Of a stretch of DNA of 64,000 nt, positions 17,500 to 26,000 are shown piece by piece. The notes beneath the pieces were generated by a model, which was not told where the DNA came from, ran no database searches, and worked only from the letters and a program-made list of their open reading frames with translations. The stretch lies in NCBI RefSeq assembly GCF_001411805.1, contig NZ_CP007213.1, positions 2,914,001-2,978,000 on the forward strand. The letters run 5' to 3'. The position numbers and the translations under genes were made by a program. The DNA is from Burkholderia plantarii. GTDB taxonomy: Bacteria > Pseudomonadota > Gammaproteobacteria > Burkholderiales > Burkholderiaceae. Numbering within the stretch: position 1 is the first letter of the stretch; every line of letters begins with the position of its first letter.

Positions 17500-17924
17500 C
17501 GTAGGGTTCGGGTTCGTCGAATCGGAGTTCGGTGATTGGCGGGGACAGCGCGAAATCGCGGGCGCGATTGTCCCATACGACGCGCGCCGGCCCAAGGCGC
17601 GGCGCGGTCGTGGCGCGGACGGCGCGCGCCGAGCGCTTCTTCCCGGCGTTTTCCCGGCCCTCGGCCCCTTTCCCGCCGTCCGGCAAGCCGATACCCAAGC
17701 CGTTCAGCTTCCTTTCCAATGCAATTCGACACGCGTTTCATCGAATGAAATTGCAAGGAAAAAGCTTTCAAAATCAATGCATCGGCCGATTTACCGGGGG
17801 TTTGCATTAATCCTTTGTATTGGTTTTGATACGTTATATCATTGCGCTCCCAACCCGTTCACAACCCGTTCCAAGCCCGCCACCGGCAGCGCGAACCCGA
17901 CGCCGCCACGGCCCGGCCTCCAAC
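17500..17924. promoter_or_regulatory. Divergent intergenic region with a candidate metalloregulator site
   Basis: About 425 bases between the peroxidase and TonB-receptor starts. An inverted repeat TGATA-CGTTA-TATCA at 17827-17841 contains GTTATA and loosely resembles a Zur box. It lies about 85 bases upstream of the receptor. The match is weak and only suggests metal control. Confidence 0.3.
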
Positions 17925-20288
17925 ATGACCACACTGACTCCGATCTCGCGCGCCGTGCTGCTGGCCGCGCTCGCCCTTGCCTCCCTCCCTGCCCGCGCGG
18001 CCGCTCCGGGCGTCGCGCTCGGCGGCACCGTCACCGATACCGCCGGCGCGCCCGTCGACGCGGCCGAGGTGGTGCTGACCGACGCGGCCGGCCATCAGGT
18101 CGCGCGCCTCGCCACCGACCCGGCCGGCCGCTTCACGGCCGCGCCGGTGGCGCCGGGCACCTATTCGCTGTCGGTGTCGTCGCCGGGCTTCGCGGCCGTC
18201 ACGCGCACCGTCAGCCCTGCCGCGGGCCATCCGGCCGAGATCGCGGTGACGCTGCCGGTGGACGTCACCGCGCAGAACGTGCCGACCATCAGCGTGACCG
18301 CGAGGCGCCTCGACGCGGCCCGCAACGGTCTGCTGCCCGAGACCGGCAGCAGCATCTACCGGATCACCAGCAAGGACATCGAGGCGATGCCGCAGGGCGC
18401 CGACACGCCGCTCAACCGCGTGCTGCTGCAGGCGCCCGGCGTGGCGAACGATTCGTATGGCCAGCTGCACGTGCGCGGCGATCACGCGGACCTGCAATAC
18501 CGGATCAACGGCATCCTGATCCCCGAGCCGATCAGCGGCTTCGGGCAGTCGCTCGACACGCGCATCATCGATCAGGTCAACCTGCTGACGGGCGCGCTGC
18601 CGGCCGAATACGGCTACCGCACGGCCGGCATCGTCGACATCCGCACCAAGTCCGGCGACGCGCTCGGCAACGGCGGCGCGATCGACGTCTACGGCGGCAG
18701 CCACCAGACGCTGAAAACCAGCGCCGACGTGTACGGCAACCAGGGCAACCTCAGCTACTTCTTCACCGGCTCGCTCGGCGTCAACAACCTCGGCATCGAG
18801 GCCCCCACCTCGTCGGCCGATCCGCTGCACGACCACACGCGCCAGGGCGACGCGTTCGGCTACCTGTCCTACGTGATCGACCCGCGCACGCGCGTGAGCC
18901 TGATGTTCGGCACCACCGCGAACCAGTTCGAGATCCCGAACACGCCGGGCCTGACGCCGAACTTCACGCTGGCGGGCACGCCGGCCTTCGATTCGGCGAA
19001 CCTCGACGAGACCCAGTCGGAGCTGAACAACTTCGCCGTGATCGCGTTGCAGGGCACCAACGGCGCGGCGCTCGACTACCAGGTGGCGTTCTTCACGCGC
19101 TACACGCGGACCCAGTTCAATCCCGACCCGATCGGCGACCTGATCTACAACGGCGTGGCCTCGCAGGACTTCCACAGCGACACCGCCTACGGCCTCCAGG
19201 CCGACACCACCTACCGGCTGGGCGATCACCACACGCTGCGCGCCGGCGTGTTCCTGCAGCAGGAACACGCGCAGTTCCGCGACAGCGTCTCCGTGTTTCC
19301 GACCGATGCCGACGGCAACCAGGCCTCGGACGTGCCGTTTCCGATCGCCAGCGCGAGCAGCAAGACCGGCTACCTCTACAGCGCGTACCTGCAGGACGAG
19401 TGGAAGCTCGATTCGCGGCTGACCGTCAACTACGGCGTGCGCTACGACGGCATGGACCAGTACGTGACGGCCAACCAGCTGAGCCCGCGCGTCGGCCTGG
19501 TGTTCAAGGCGACCGAGACCACCACGCTGCACGCCGGCTACTCGCGCTACTTCACGCCGCCCTCGTTCGAGCTGGTGTCGAACTCGACGATCGGCGCCTA
19601 CACGGGCACCACCAACCAGAGCGCCGTCACGCAGAATTCGGCGGTGCAGCCCGAGCGCGACGACTATTTCGATCTCGGCGTGATCCAGGAAGTGGGCGCC
19701 ATGACGTTCGGCCTCGACGCCTACTACAAGAAGGCCCACAACCTGCTCGATCTCGGCCAGTTCGGCAGCGCGCTGATCTACACGCCGTTCAACTATCAGT
19801 ACGGCCGCGTCTACGGCGTGGAATTCACCGCGAACTACAAGCACGAAAACGTCTCGGCCTACCTGAACGTCGCGTTCAGCCGCGCGATGGGCAAGAACGT
19901 GAACTCGGCGCAGTTCAACTTCGATCCCGACGAGCTCGCCTACATCTCGAACCACTGGGTCAACCTCGACCACGACCAGCGCGTGACGATCTCGTTCGGC
20001 GGCGCCTACAGCTGGCGGCGGACCACCTTCTCGTTCGACGGCATCGTCGGCAGCGGCCTGCGCGAGGGCTTCGCGAACACCGGCAAGCTGCCGGTGTACG
20101 AGCAGGTCGACCTGTCGGTGGTGCAGCATCTGGACCTGCCGTGGCTCGGCAAGGCGGACGGGCGGCTCGTGCTGGTGAACGCGTTCGGCAGCAACTACGC
20201 GCTGCGCGACGGCTCCGGGATCGGCGTGTTCGCGCCGCAGTACGGCCCGACCCGCGCGGTGTACGCGGGCGTCACGAAGTACTTCTGA
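17925..20288 (+). CDS. TonB-dependent outer-membrane receptor with an N-terminal carboxypeptidase-regulatory-like domain
   Basis: 787 residues from ATG 17925. A signal peptide ends near residue 26 ('LALASLPARAAAPG'). Next is a CarboxypepD_reg-like fold ('GGTVTDTAGAPVDAAEVVLT' through 'APGTYSLSVSSPGF'), then the plug ('TPLNRVLLQAPGVANDSYGQ', 'HVRGDHADLQYRINGI') and a 22-strand type barrel ending in 'AVYAGVTKYF' with the C-terminal aromatic needed for assembly. Such receptors import siderophores, vitamins, metals or sugars using TonB energy. The ligand is not identifiable from sequence, and no transporter or siderophore genes are adjacent. The gene converges on a LysR regulator. Confidence 0.93.
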   Translation: MTTLTPISRAVLLAALALASLPARAAAPGVALGGTVTDTAGAPVDAAEVVLTDAAGHQVARLATDPAGRFTAAPVAPGTYSLSVSSPGFAAVTRTVSPAAGHPAEIAVTLPVDVTAQNVPTISVTARRLDAARNGLLPETGSSIYRITSKDIEAMPQGADTPLNRVLLQAPGVANDSYGQLHVRGDHADLQYRINGILIPEPISGFGQSLDTRIIDQVNLLTGALPAEYGYRTAGIVDIRTKSGDALGNGGAIDVYGGSHQTLKTSADVYGNQGNLSYFFTGSLGVNNLGIEAPTSSADPLHDHTRQGDAFGYLSYVIDPRTRVSLMFGTTANQFEIPNTPGLTPNFTLAGTPAFDSANLDETQSELNNFAVIALQGTNGAALDYQVAFFTRYTRTQFNPDPIGDLIYNGVASQDFHSDTAYGLQADTTYRLGDHHTLRAGVFLQQEHAQFRDSVSVFPTDADGNQASDVPFPIASASSKTGYLYSAYLQDEWKLDSRLTVNYGVRYDGMDQYVTANQLSPRVGLVFKATETTTLHAGYSRYFTPPSFELVSNSTIGAYTGTTNQSAVTQNSAVQPERDDYFDLGVIQEVGAMTFGLDAYYKKAHNLLDLGQFGSALIYTPFNYQYGRVYGVEFTANYKHENVSAYLNVAFSRAMGKNVNSAQFNFDPDELAYISNHWVNLDHDQRVTISFGGAYSWRRTTFSFDGIVGSGLREGFANTGKLPVYEQVDLSVVQHLDLPWLGKADGRLVLVNAFGSNYALRDGSGIGVFAPQYGPTRAVYAGVTKYF

Positions 20289-20306
20289 GGTTCGCGCCAT
20301 GCGTGG

Positions 20307-20327
20307 GGCCGGCGCCGGAGGCCGGCC
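20307..20327. terminator. Hairpin between convergent TonB-receptor and LysR genes
   Basis: Arms GGCCGGC (20307-20313) and GCCGGCC (20321-20327) fill the 39-base gap between two convergent stop codons. It is probably a bidirectional stop; there is no U-tract. Confidence 0.5.
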
Positions 20328-21215
20328 TCAGAGCCGCAACAGATGCTCGGCCACGTAGTCGACGAACACGCGCAGCTTCGGCGCGAGCTGGCGGCTGGAC
20401 GGCCACATCACACGGAACGTGGTCACGTCGCTGTTGTAGTCGTCGAGCACGCTGACCAGCGATCCGCTGGCCAGTTGCTCGCGGATCGCGATGTCGGGAA
20501 TGCAGGTCACGCCGAGCCCCTGCTCGGCGAAGCAGACGAGGGGCGCCAGCGTGTTGGCCACCATGCTGACCGGCAGGTCGGCGCTGAGGAAGCGCGCGCT
20601 CTCGCCGAGCGGCCAGACATCCAGCTTGCCGGTACTCGGATAGCGGTAGAGCAGGCAGGCGTGCCGCACCAGATCCTCGGGCCGCTCCGGCTTGCCGGCG
20701 CGGGAAAAATAGTCTGGATTCCCGACGATCACGCGCCGGTAATTGCCGATGGTCCGCGTGATCAGCCGCGAGTCGGTCGGCTCGCCGGTACGGATCACCA
20801 CGTCGAACCCCTCTTCGATCATCTCGACGTACCGGTCGCCGTAGTCGATGTCGAGCTCGATCTCGGGATACATGGCCTTGAACGCGGCGATCTTCTCGAT
20901 GAACAGCATGCCGATCGACGGCAGGCTGATGCGCAGCTTGCCGCGCGGGCTGTTCTGCAGGTGCTGCAGCTCGCATTCCGCCGCCTCGACCTCGCCGAGG
21001 ATGCGCCGGCACCGCCCGAGGAACAGCGTGCCCTCGGGCGTCAACGCGACGGTGCGCGTCGAGCGGTGAAACAGCCGCACGCCGACGCGCGTCTCGAGCC
21101 GGACGATGGCCTTGCTGACGGCCGACGTGGAGAGGCCGAGCTGCTGCGCCGCCGCCGTGAAACTGCGCGCCTCCGCCGCCCGCACGAAGACGTCCAGCGA
21201 TCCGAGATGTTCCAT
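20328..21215 (-). CDS. LysR-family transcriptional regulator
   Basis: 295 residues, the typical length. The N-terminal winged HTH is clear ('FVRAAEARSFTAAAQQLGLS', 'SAVSKAIVRLETRVGVRLFH'). The C-terminal co-inducer domain follows the DsdC/CrgA-type pattern ('GKLRISLPSIGMLFIEKIAA', 'GFDVVIRTGEPTDSRLITRT'). It is a cytoplasmic activator or repressor. Its target is not evident: the receptor gene converges on it, and 440 bases separate it from the end of the biosynthetic operon, which runs in the same direction. Confidence 0.93.
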   Translation of the reverse strand: MEHLGSLDVFVRAAEARSFTAAAQQLGLSTSAVSKAIVRLETRVGVRLFHRSTRTVALTPEGTLFLGRCRRILGEVEAAECELQHLQNSPRGKLRISLPSIGMLFIEKIAAFKAMYPEIELDIDYGDRYVEMIEEGFDVVIRTGEPTDSRLITRTIGNYRRVIVGNPDYFSRAGKPERPEDLVRHACLLYRYPSTGKLDVWPLGESARFLSADLPVSMVANTLAPLVCFAEQGLGVTCIPDIAIREQLASGSLVSVLDDYNSDVTTFRVMWPSSRQLAPKLRVFVDYVAEHLLRL

Positions 21216-21658
21216 GAACTCGCCCGTGATTCATGACGGCACCGTCATGAGCGTTGTGAACTCCATCCCGTTGTTACCGGGGCCGTTTTCAGCCAGTCGG
21301 TGCCGTGCGGGCCGCCGCGGCGTCGGCGGCGCGCCGGACCGGAGCCGGCCTCCCGCGCCCGGGCGCCGGCCGAGGGGCAATCCGGTGCGAGCGTCGGGAT
21401 GAGCCGCTTGCATGAGCCGCCTGCATGAGGCGCCTGGATGCGCCGCATGACGGCGCGCGGCACTCGACGCGGGTGCCGGCCGCAGGCCGGCGACGCGATG
21501 GCGCGGCACCCACGCCGTCGCGGCGCGGCCGGCCGACCACGCGGCGCCGACACGGGCGCCGACCCGGGCGACGGCACGCCGCCGGCCATCCGGTCGGCGC
21601 CCCGGGGGCCGCGCCCCGGACGCGGCGCGCGCGGCAGCCGCCCGAAGCGCGCGCCGGC
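21216..21658. other. GC-rich intergenic region upstream of the LysR gene
   Basis: No gene seen. GC is extreme and there are several short imperfect GCATGAG-type repeats near 21400-21440, but no clear promoter or terminator. Confidence 0.4.
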
Positions 21659-22525
21659 TCAGGCCGCCAGCAATTGCGGCGTGAGCTTCAGCAGCACCAC
21701 GCCGACGATGATCGCGACGATCCCGGTCCACTGCGCCTGGCTGGGCCGCTCGTGGCGGATGAAGAAGCCGAGCAGCACGGTGACGCCGCTCGCGAGCGAA
21801 CTGAGCACGGTGACGATCGCGACGTGGCCGGTGGTGGCGCCGAACGCCAGCGAGAAGAAGCCGACCAGGCTGAACAGGCTGATCGACATCAGCAGCACCA
21901 CGATCGAGCCCGGCGGCGCGACCAGCTTGCGCTTGCCGACCAGCAGCAGGAACAGGATCACCACCGCGGTGAGGTAGTAGATCCACAGCGCGCCGAGCAC
22001 GCCGAGGCTCTTGACGGCGAACGCGCCCTGCAGCCAGAAGCCGAGCCCGAACGCGAGCGCCGAGAGCATCGCGAAGCCGATCGAGCCCGGCGATTCGGCC
22101 TTGCCGCCGCTCGATTTCGACATGCTCGCGAGGCTCGCGCCGACGATGCAGAGCGCGAGGCCCGCCACCGTCATGCCCGTCACCGACTGCCCGCCGAGCA
22201 CGGCCAGCAGCGTCGTGACCGCGCCGTACAGCGAGACGATCGGCGCCACCACCGAGGCCTTGCCGATCGACAGCGCCTTGAGCAGCGCGGCCATCGCCAC
22301 CAGGTTGCAGATCGCGGCGACGATCGCGATCAGCAGGCCCGTATCGATCGCCGCGATCCGCAGCGAGGCCGGCCGAAACGCCAGGACGGCGGTCAGCAGC
22401 AGGAAGCCGAACGACTGGCTGTAGAACAGCGAACGCGTCACGCCGACCTGCCGGGCGGCCTGCCCCGCCATGAAATCGGTACTGCCCCAGCACAACGCGG
22501 AAATCAAGCCCATCAGGATTGCCAT
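21659..22525 (-). CDS. DMT-superfamily (EamA-like) exporter of the biosynthetic operon
   Basis: 288 residues with ten predicted membrane segments in two five-helix EamA repeats. It starts 'MAILMGLISALCWGSTDFMA' and ends 'IVGVVLLKLTPQLLAA'. ATG 22525 has GAGG at five bases; an in-frame ATG at 22537 does not. DMT proteins export amino acids, nucleosides or small metabolites. As the last gene of the six-gene operon that starts at 28694 it is the natural exporter or self-resistance protein for the product. Confidence 0.9.
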   Translation of the reverse strand: MAILMGLISALCWGSTDFMAGQAARQVGVTRSLFYSQSFGFLLLTAVLAFRPASLRIAAIDTGLLIAIVAAICNLVAMAALLKALSIGKASVVAPIVSLYGAVTTLLAVLGGQSVTGMTVAGLALCIVGASLASMSKSSGGKAESPGSIGFAMLSALAFGLGFWLQGAFAVKSLGVLGALWIYYLTAVVILFLLLVGKRKLVAPPGSIVVLLMSISLFSLVGFFSLAFGATTGHVAIVTVLSSLASGVTVLLGFFIRHERPSQAQWTGIVAIIVGVVLLKLTPQLLAA

Positions 22526-22632
22526 GTCGCCTCTCATTTTGTTTTCGGATGCGGGCCGCCGAGGCCGGGATGGCCCCGCATCGGCCAGCACTGCGAAGAT
22601 AGTGCATTTGCGCCGGGAATGGGTACCACGCC

Positions 22633-23853
22633 TCATTCGACCTCGACGCGCACGCTGGCGGCGAGTGCCCGCGCGTGCCGCATCGCCTCGTCGCAACTGG
22701 CGCCGTGGGCGAGCACGTAACCGATCACGGAGCCGAAGTTGCGCGAGCCGGTGGTGGAGACGAACGGCAGCTTGCGGAATCCGCTCGCGATGTAGTGCGG
22801 ATCCGACGACGCGAACCGGATGTCGCGAATCGTGCCGGCCTCGGGACAGAACACGAACGCGTCGGCCACGTAGGCGTGGGCACGCTCGACGCGCGGCTCG
22901 ACCGGCGCCGCGCGGCCGAGGCAGAAGTCGATCAGCAGGCGCACCATGTCGACGCCCGAGGTCAACGCGATCTGCCGTACCGCGCGCGCGCCCGCGATGC
23001 GCAGGTTGATCTCGACCAGCATCGGCCCGCGCCCGGTCAGGATGAACTCGACGTTGAGCGCGCCGCCGCTCAGGCCCAGCGCGGCGATCCAGTCGAGTAT
23101 CACGGCCCCGAGCGCGTCGGCGTCGGCCGGCGACAAATCGGACGGATGCGAGATGCCCGTCATGCACAGGCCGTCCTCGGGCGCGACGAAGATCCGGTTG
23201 ATGCCGAGGATCCGCCAGGCGCCGGCGGCATGGATCAGTTCGGCGCCGTAGAAGCGGCCTTCGAGAAATTCCTCCGCGAGATAGGTGGCCTGCGGCCGCC
23301 CCAGCATCGAGCGCACGCCGCCGGCCCGGATCCGCTCCACCGCGGCCGCGTAATCGTGTTCGTCACGGCACAGGCTCACGTTGTAGGCGCCGGCGTCGCG
23401 CAGCGGCTTGATCACGCACGGAAAGCCGATGCCGGGCCGCGCCGGCAGCGCGTCGGCCCGCAGCAGCTCGTAGGCCGGCTGCGCGAAGCCATGACGGACC
23501 AGCACGTCGCGCACCTGCTTCTTGCTGAACGCGTTGCGCAGCCCGTCGAGCGACGGATGCGGCAAGCCCAGCGCCGCCGCGACCTCGGCCGCCGGAATCA
23601 CGAAATCGTCGAAGCAGCCGAGCACGCCCGCCACCTCGAGGCCGCGCCCGGCCACGAACGCCAGCATCGCGGCCACGTCGCGCGTGTCGACTTCATGCAC
23701 GGCATCGAACAACGACAGGTCGAGATCGTCGTAAAGCGTCTTGTTCATGCGGTTCAGCGAGGTCAGCAGCACCGGCGAGAGGCCCGCTTCGCGCAGGTAG
23801 GCGATGCCGGCGCATTCGATCGGCCGCGCCTCGATGAACAGGAATGTCTTCAT
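22633..23853 (-). CDS. ATP-grasp ligase
   Basis: 406 residues, organised like carbamoyl-phosphate-synthase/BL00235-type ATP-grasp ligases. It has an N-terminal Rossmann-like part ('MKTFLFIEARPIECAGIAYL'), the ATP-binding strand 'GIGFPCVIKPLRDAGAYNVS' with the conserved Lys, 'TYLAEEFLEGRFYGAEL', and the metal site 'GPMLVEINLRIAGARAV' (Glu and Asn of the ExN motif). Such enzymes activate a carboxylate as acyl phosphate and join it to an amine or thiol, often giving dipeptides. A clear AAGGAG precedes ATG 23853. In the operon it sits between a RidA gene and the exporter, so it probably performs a late ligation. Substrates are unknown. Confidence 0.9.
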   Translation of the reverse strand: MKTFLFIEARPIECAGIAYLREAGLSPVLLTSLNRMNKTLYDDLDLSLFDAVHEVDTRDVAAMLAFVAGRGLEVAGVLGCFDDFVIPAAEVAAALGLPHPSLDGLRNAFSKKQVRDVLVRHGFAQPAYELLRADALPARPGIGFPCVIKPLRDAGAYNVSLCRDEHDYAAAVERIRAGGVRSMLGRPQATYLAEEFLEGRFYGAELIHAAGAWRILGINRIFVAPEDGLCMTGISHPSDLSPADADALGAVILDWIAALGLSGGALNVEFILTGRGPMLVEINLRIAGARAVRQIALTSGVDMVRLLIDFCLGRAAPVEPRVERAHAYVADAFVFCPEAGTIRDIRFASSDPHYIASGFRKLPFVSTTGSRNFGSVIGYVLAHGASCDEAMRHARALAASVRVEVE

Positions 23854-23932
23854 GTCTGCCGCTCCTTCACGACGTGCGATGGGGGGGGAGATGCGCGCGG
23901 CGGCCGGGCCGCCCGCCGCGCGGGACGGCGCG

Positions 23933-24337
23933 TCAGTCGTCGACGATCGCGATCGCGGTGATCTCGACGACGTGCTCGGGCCTGACGAGCGACTTCACCG
24001 CCACCGTGGTGTTGACCGGGCGGATCTCGCTGAAGCGCTCGCTGAACGCGCGGCAATAGCCGTCGAAATGCTCGAAGCCGGTCAGGTGGGTCGTGGTGCT
24101 GACCACGTCGTCCAGCCGGGCGCCCAGCTGGTTCAGGTACTTCTCGATCTTGCCGATCACGAATACGGTCTGGTCGTAGGCGTTGTCGCCGATCACCTCG
24201 GCGTTGCCGTCCGATGCCACGCAGCCGGCGATGAAGACCTGGTTGCCGACGCGCTTGCCGCGCGCGTAGCCCATCTTGTCTTCCCAGAAGGACGGGCTGA
24301 ACACGGTGTTTCTCGTTGAATCGAGACTGGTGGACAT
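23933..24337 (-). CDS. RidA/YjgF/UK114-family protein
   Basis: 134 residues. Family features are 'NQVFIAGCVASDGN', 'QTVFVIGKIEKYLNQLGARL', 'VVSTTTHLTGFEHFDGYCRA' and the signature end 'PVNTTVAVKSLVRPEHVVEI'. The usual Arg that contacts the substrate carboxylate (R105 in RidA) aligns with the 'RPEHVVEI' stretch, where the motif normally reads RxxxxVxVxxLP. RidA proteins hydrolyse reactive enamines and imines; pathway-specific members tune biosynthetic steps. GAGGTGAAAC precedes the ATG. Its place inside a biosynthetic operon suggests an enamine or imine intermediate. Confidence 0.9.
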   Translation of the reverse strand: MSTSLDSTRNTVFSPSFWEDKMGYARGKRVGNQVFIAGCVASDGNAEVIGDNAYDQTVFVIGKIEKYLNQLGARLDDVVSTTTHLTGFEHFDGYCRAFSERFSEIRPVNTTVAVKSLVRPEHVVEITAIAIVDD

Positions 24338-24428
24338 GGCTGTTTCACCTCATGAAGGATGGAATGAAAGGATGGGTGCCGCGCCGCGCCGCGGCCGACG
24401 CGAGCCGGACGGCGCGCGCACGGCGGGC

Positions 24429-25964
24429 TCAGGACACGAAATGGAAGTACCCCGATTCGGAATAGTCCTTGCCGGCTTCCTTGAAGCGCCGGGTCGGGAA
24501 CGGATAGCCGCTGGACAGATACTTTTGCGCGAAGTACAGCGCCGGCCGGTCCGACAGGCCGATCTCGCGCAGCCGGTCCGCCACCACGATGTCGCCCGAG
24601 GCGGCCTCGCCGAGCCCCTCGATGTGATCGATGATGGTGTTCTTCACGCCGCTGCCGTCGGGCATGCGGATCTTCGGGCGATCGATGATGTAGTCGGGCA
24701 GCGCGTCGCGGAACGCCTCGCGCAGGATGTATTTCTCGACGCCGTCGCGCAGCTTGTACGAGAAGTCGAGGCCCAGCACGTAGTCGATCAGCGCCGCGTC
24801 CATGAACGGCACGCGCGCCTCCACGGTGTTGCGCATGCTGGCGCGATCGACGCGCTGCAGGTCGGTGCGGTGCAGGTTGTTGAGCCGGTACAGCGACAGC
24901 GCGTCCGGCGCGGCGTGGGTCTTGAACAGGTCGTAGCCGGCGAAGATCTCGTCGCTGCCCTCGCCGCACAGCGATACCTTGAAGCCGAGCCTGCTGGCCA
25001 CGTAGTAGCCGAAGTGCGCGATGGTGGAATCGATCGCGTCGATCTTCTCGAAGAACTCGCCGTAGTAGACCGCGTCGTCGATATTGGCGATCAGGTCCTG
25101 CTTCGTGAACGTGTAGGTGACGAGCCGGATGTCGTGCTCGGCGCAGTAGCGCTGCGCGACCTCGGTGTCCTTCGAGCCGGGCAGGCCGAACGTGATCGCC
25201 GTGACGTCGGGGTGGTACTGCTTGGCCAGATACAGCACGATCGCGCTGTCGATGCCGCCGCTGAACATCACCGCGACCGGCAGGTCGGTATCGACGCGCC
25301 GCCGCACCGACTCCTCGAGCAGGACGCGCACGCGCGCCCTCGCAACCTCGAAGCTGTCGCGGCTGGCCGGATGGTTCTCGTCGTAGCGCGCGTAGCGGTA
25401 CGGCGCGGCGCCGTCGAACAGCGTGCCCGGTTCGAGCGTCTGGATCTCCACGCCGAGCCCGGTCAGCGACTTGATCTCGGAGGCCACGTACCAGACCTGG
25501 TCGCGGCTCGCGTAGTAGAGCGGCTTGATGCCGACGTGATCGCGGCCGATCAGGAAGCTGCCGTTGCGATTGTCGTAGATCACGAAGCTGAACATGCCGT
25601 CGAGCCTGGTCGCGAAGTCGCGGCCGTACTCGATGTAGGCCCGCAGCAGCACCTCGGCGTCGCCGCCCTGGAAACGATGGCCGCGCGCCTTCAGCTCGTC
25701 GCGGATTTCCCGGTAGTTGTAGATCTGCCCGTTCAGCACGGCATGGATGTCCAGCTCGTGATCCGAGGCGGGTTGGCGGGCATGGTCGCGCTCGAGGATC
25801 GCGAGCCGGTTGGTCGACAGGCCGAAACGCGGCCGGATCAGGTTCTCGTTGAAGCGCGAAGCGTCGCCGCGATGCGCGATCTTGGTCATCAAGGCGGTCA
25901 GCGAAGGCTCGAGATCGTCGATCGACGAGCGCTGCGTCGTGAAAATGGCGCCGATTCCACACAT
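24429..25964 (-). CDS. Asparagine-synthetase (AsnB)-family glutamine amidotransferase
   Basis: 511 residues, a little shorter than AsnB (about 550). It starts Met-Cys-Gly-Ile-Gly, with Cys2 as the glutaminase nucleophile after Met removal. The glutaminase domain shows 'AHRGDASRF', 'NGQIYNYREIRDEL' and 'GDAEVLLRAYIEYG'. The synthetase domain has the PP-loop 'VMFSGGIDSAIVLYLA' and 'LCGEGSDEIFAGYDLF' as in AsnB. It amidates a carboxylate using ATP and glutamine; in secondary metabolism relatives form amides or beta-lactams. Because all glutaminase residues are present, an ammonia-transfer (amide) reaction is more likely than beta-lactam formation, where Cys2 is often lost. It is third in the operon. 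Confidence 0.92.
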   Translation of the reverse strand: MCGIGAIFTTQRSSIDDLEPSLTALMTKIAHRGDASRFNENLIRPRFGLSTNRLAILERDHARQPASDHELDIHAVLNGQIYNYREIRDELKARGHRFQGGDAEVLLRAYIEYGRDFATRLDGMFSFVIYDNRNGSFLIGRDHVGIKPLYYASRDQVWYVASEIKSLTGLGVEIQTLEPGTLFDGAAPYRYARYDENHPASRDSFEVARARVRVLLEESVRRRVDTDLPVAVMFSGGIDSAIVLYLAKQYHPDVTAITFGLPGSKDTEVAQRYCAEHDIRLVTYTFTKQDLIANIDDAVYYGEFFEKIDAIDSTIAHFGYYVASRLGFKVSLCGEGSDEIFAGYDLFKTHAAPDALSLYRLNNLHRTDLQRVDRASMRNTVEARVPFMDAALIDYVLGLDFSYKLRDGVEKYILREAFRDALPDYIIDRPKIRMPDGSGVKNTIIDHIEGLGEAASGDIVVADRLREIGLSDRPALYFAQKYLSSGYPFPTRRFKEAGKDYSESGYFHFVS

Positions 25965-26000
25965 GGCTTTCTCTCGGGAAGGTTGTCGGGGCGAGCGCGC

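Noticed and set aside
24429..25964. Beta-lactam synthetase assignment for the AsnB-like protein
   Set aside because: Cys2 and the glutaminase domain look intact, which favours true amide transfer.
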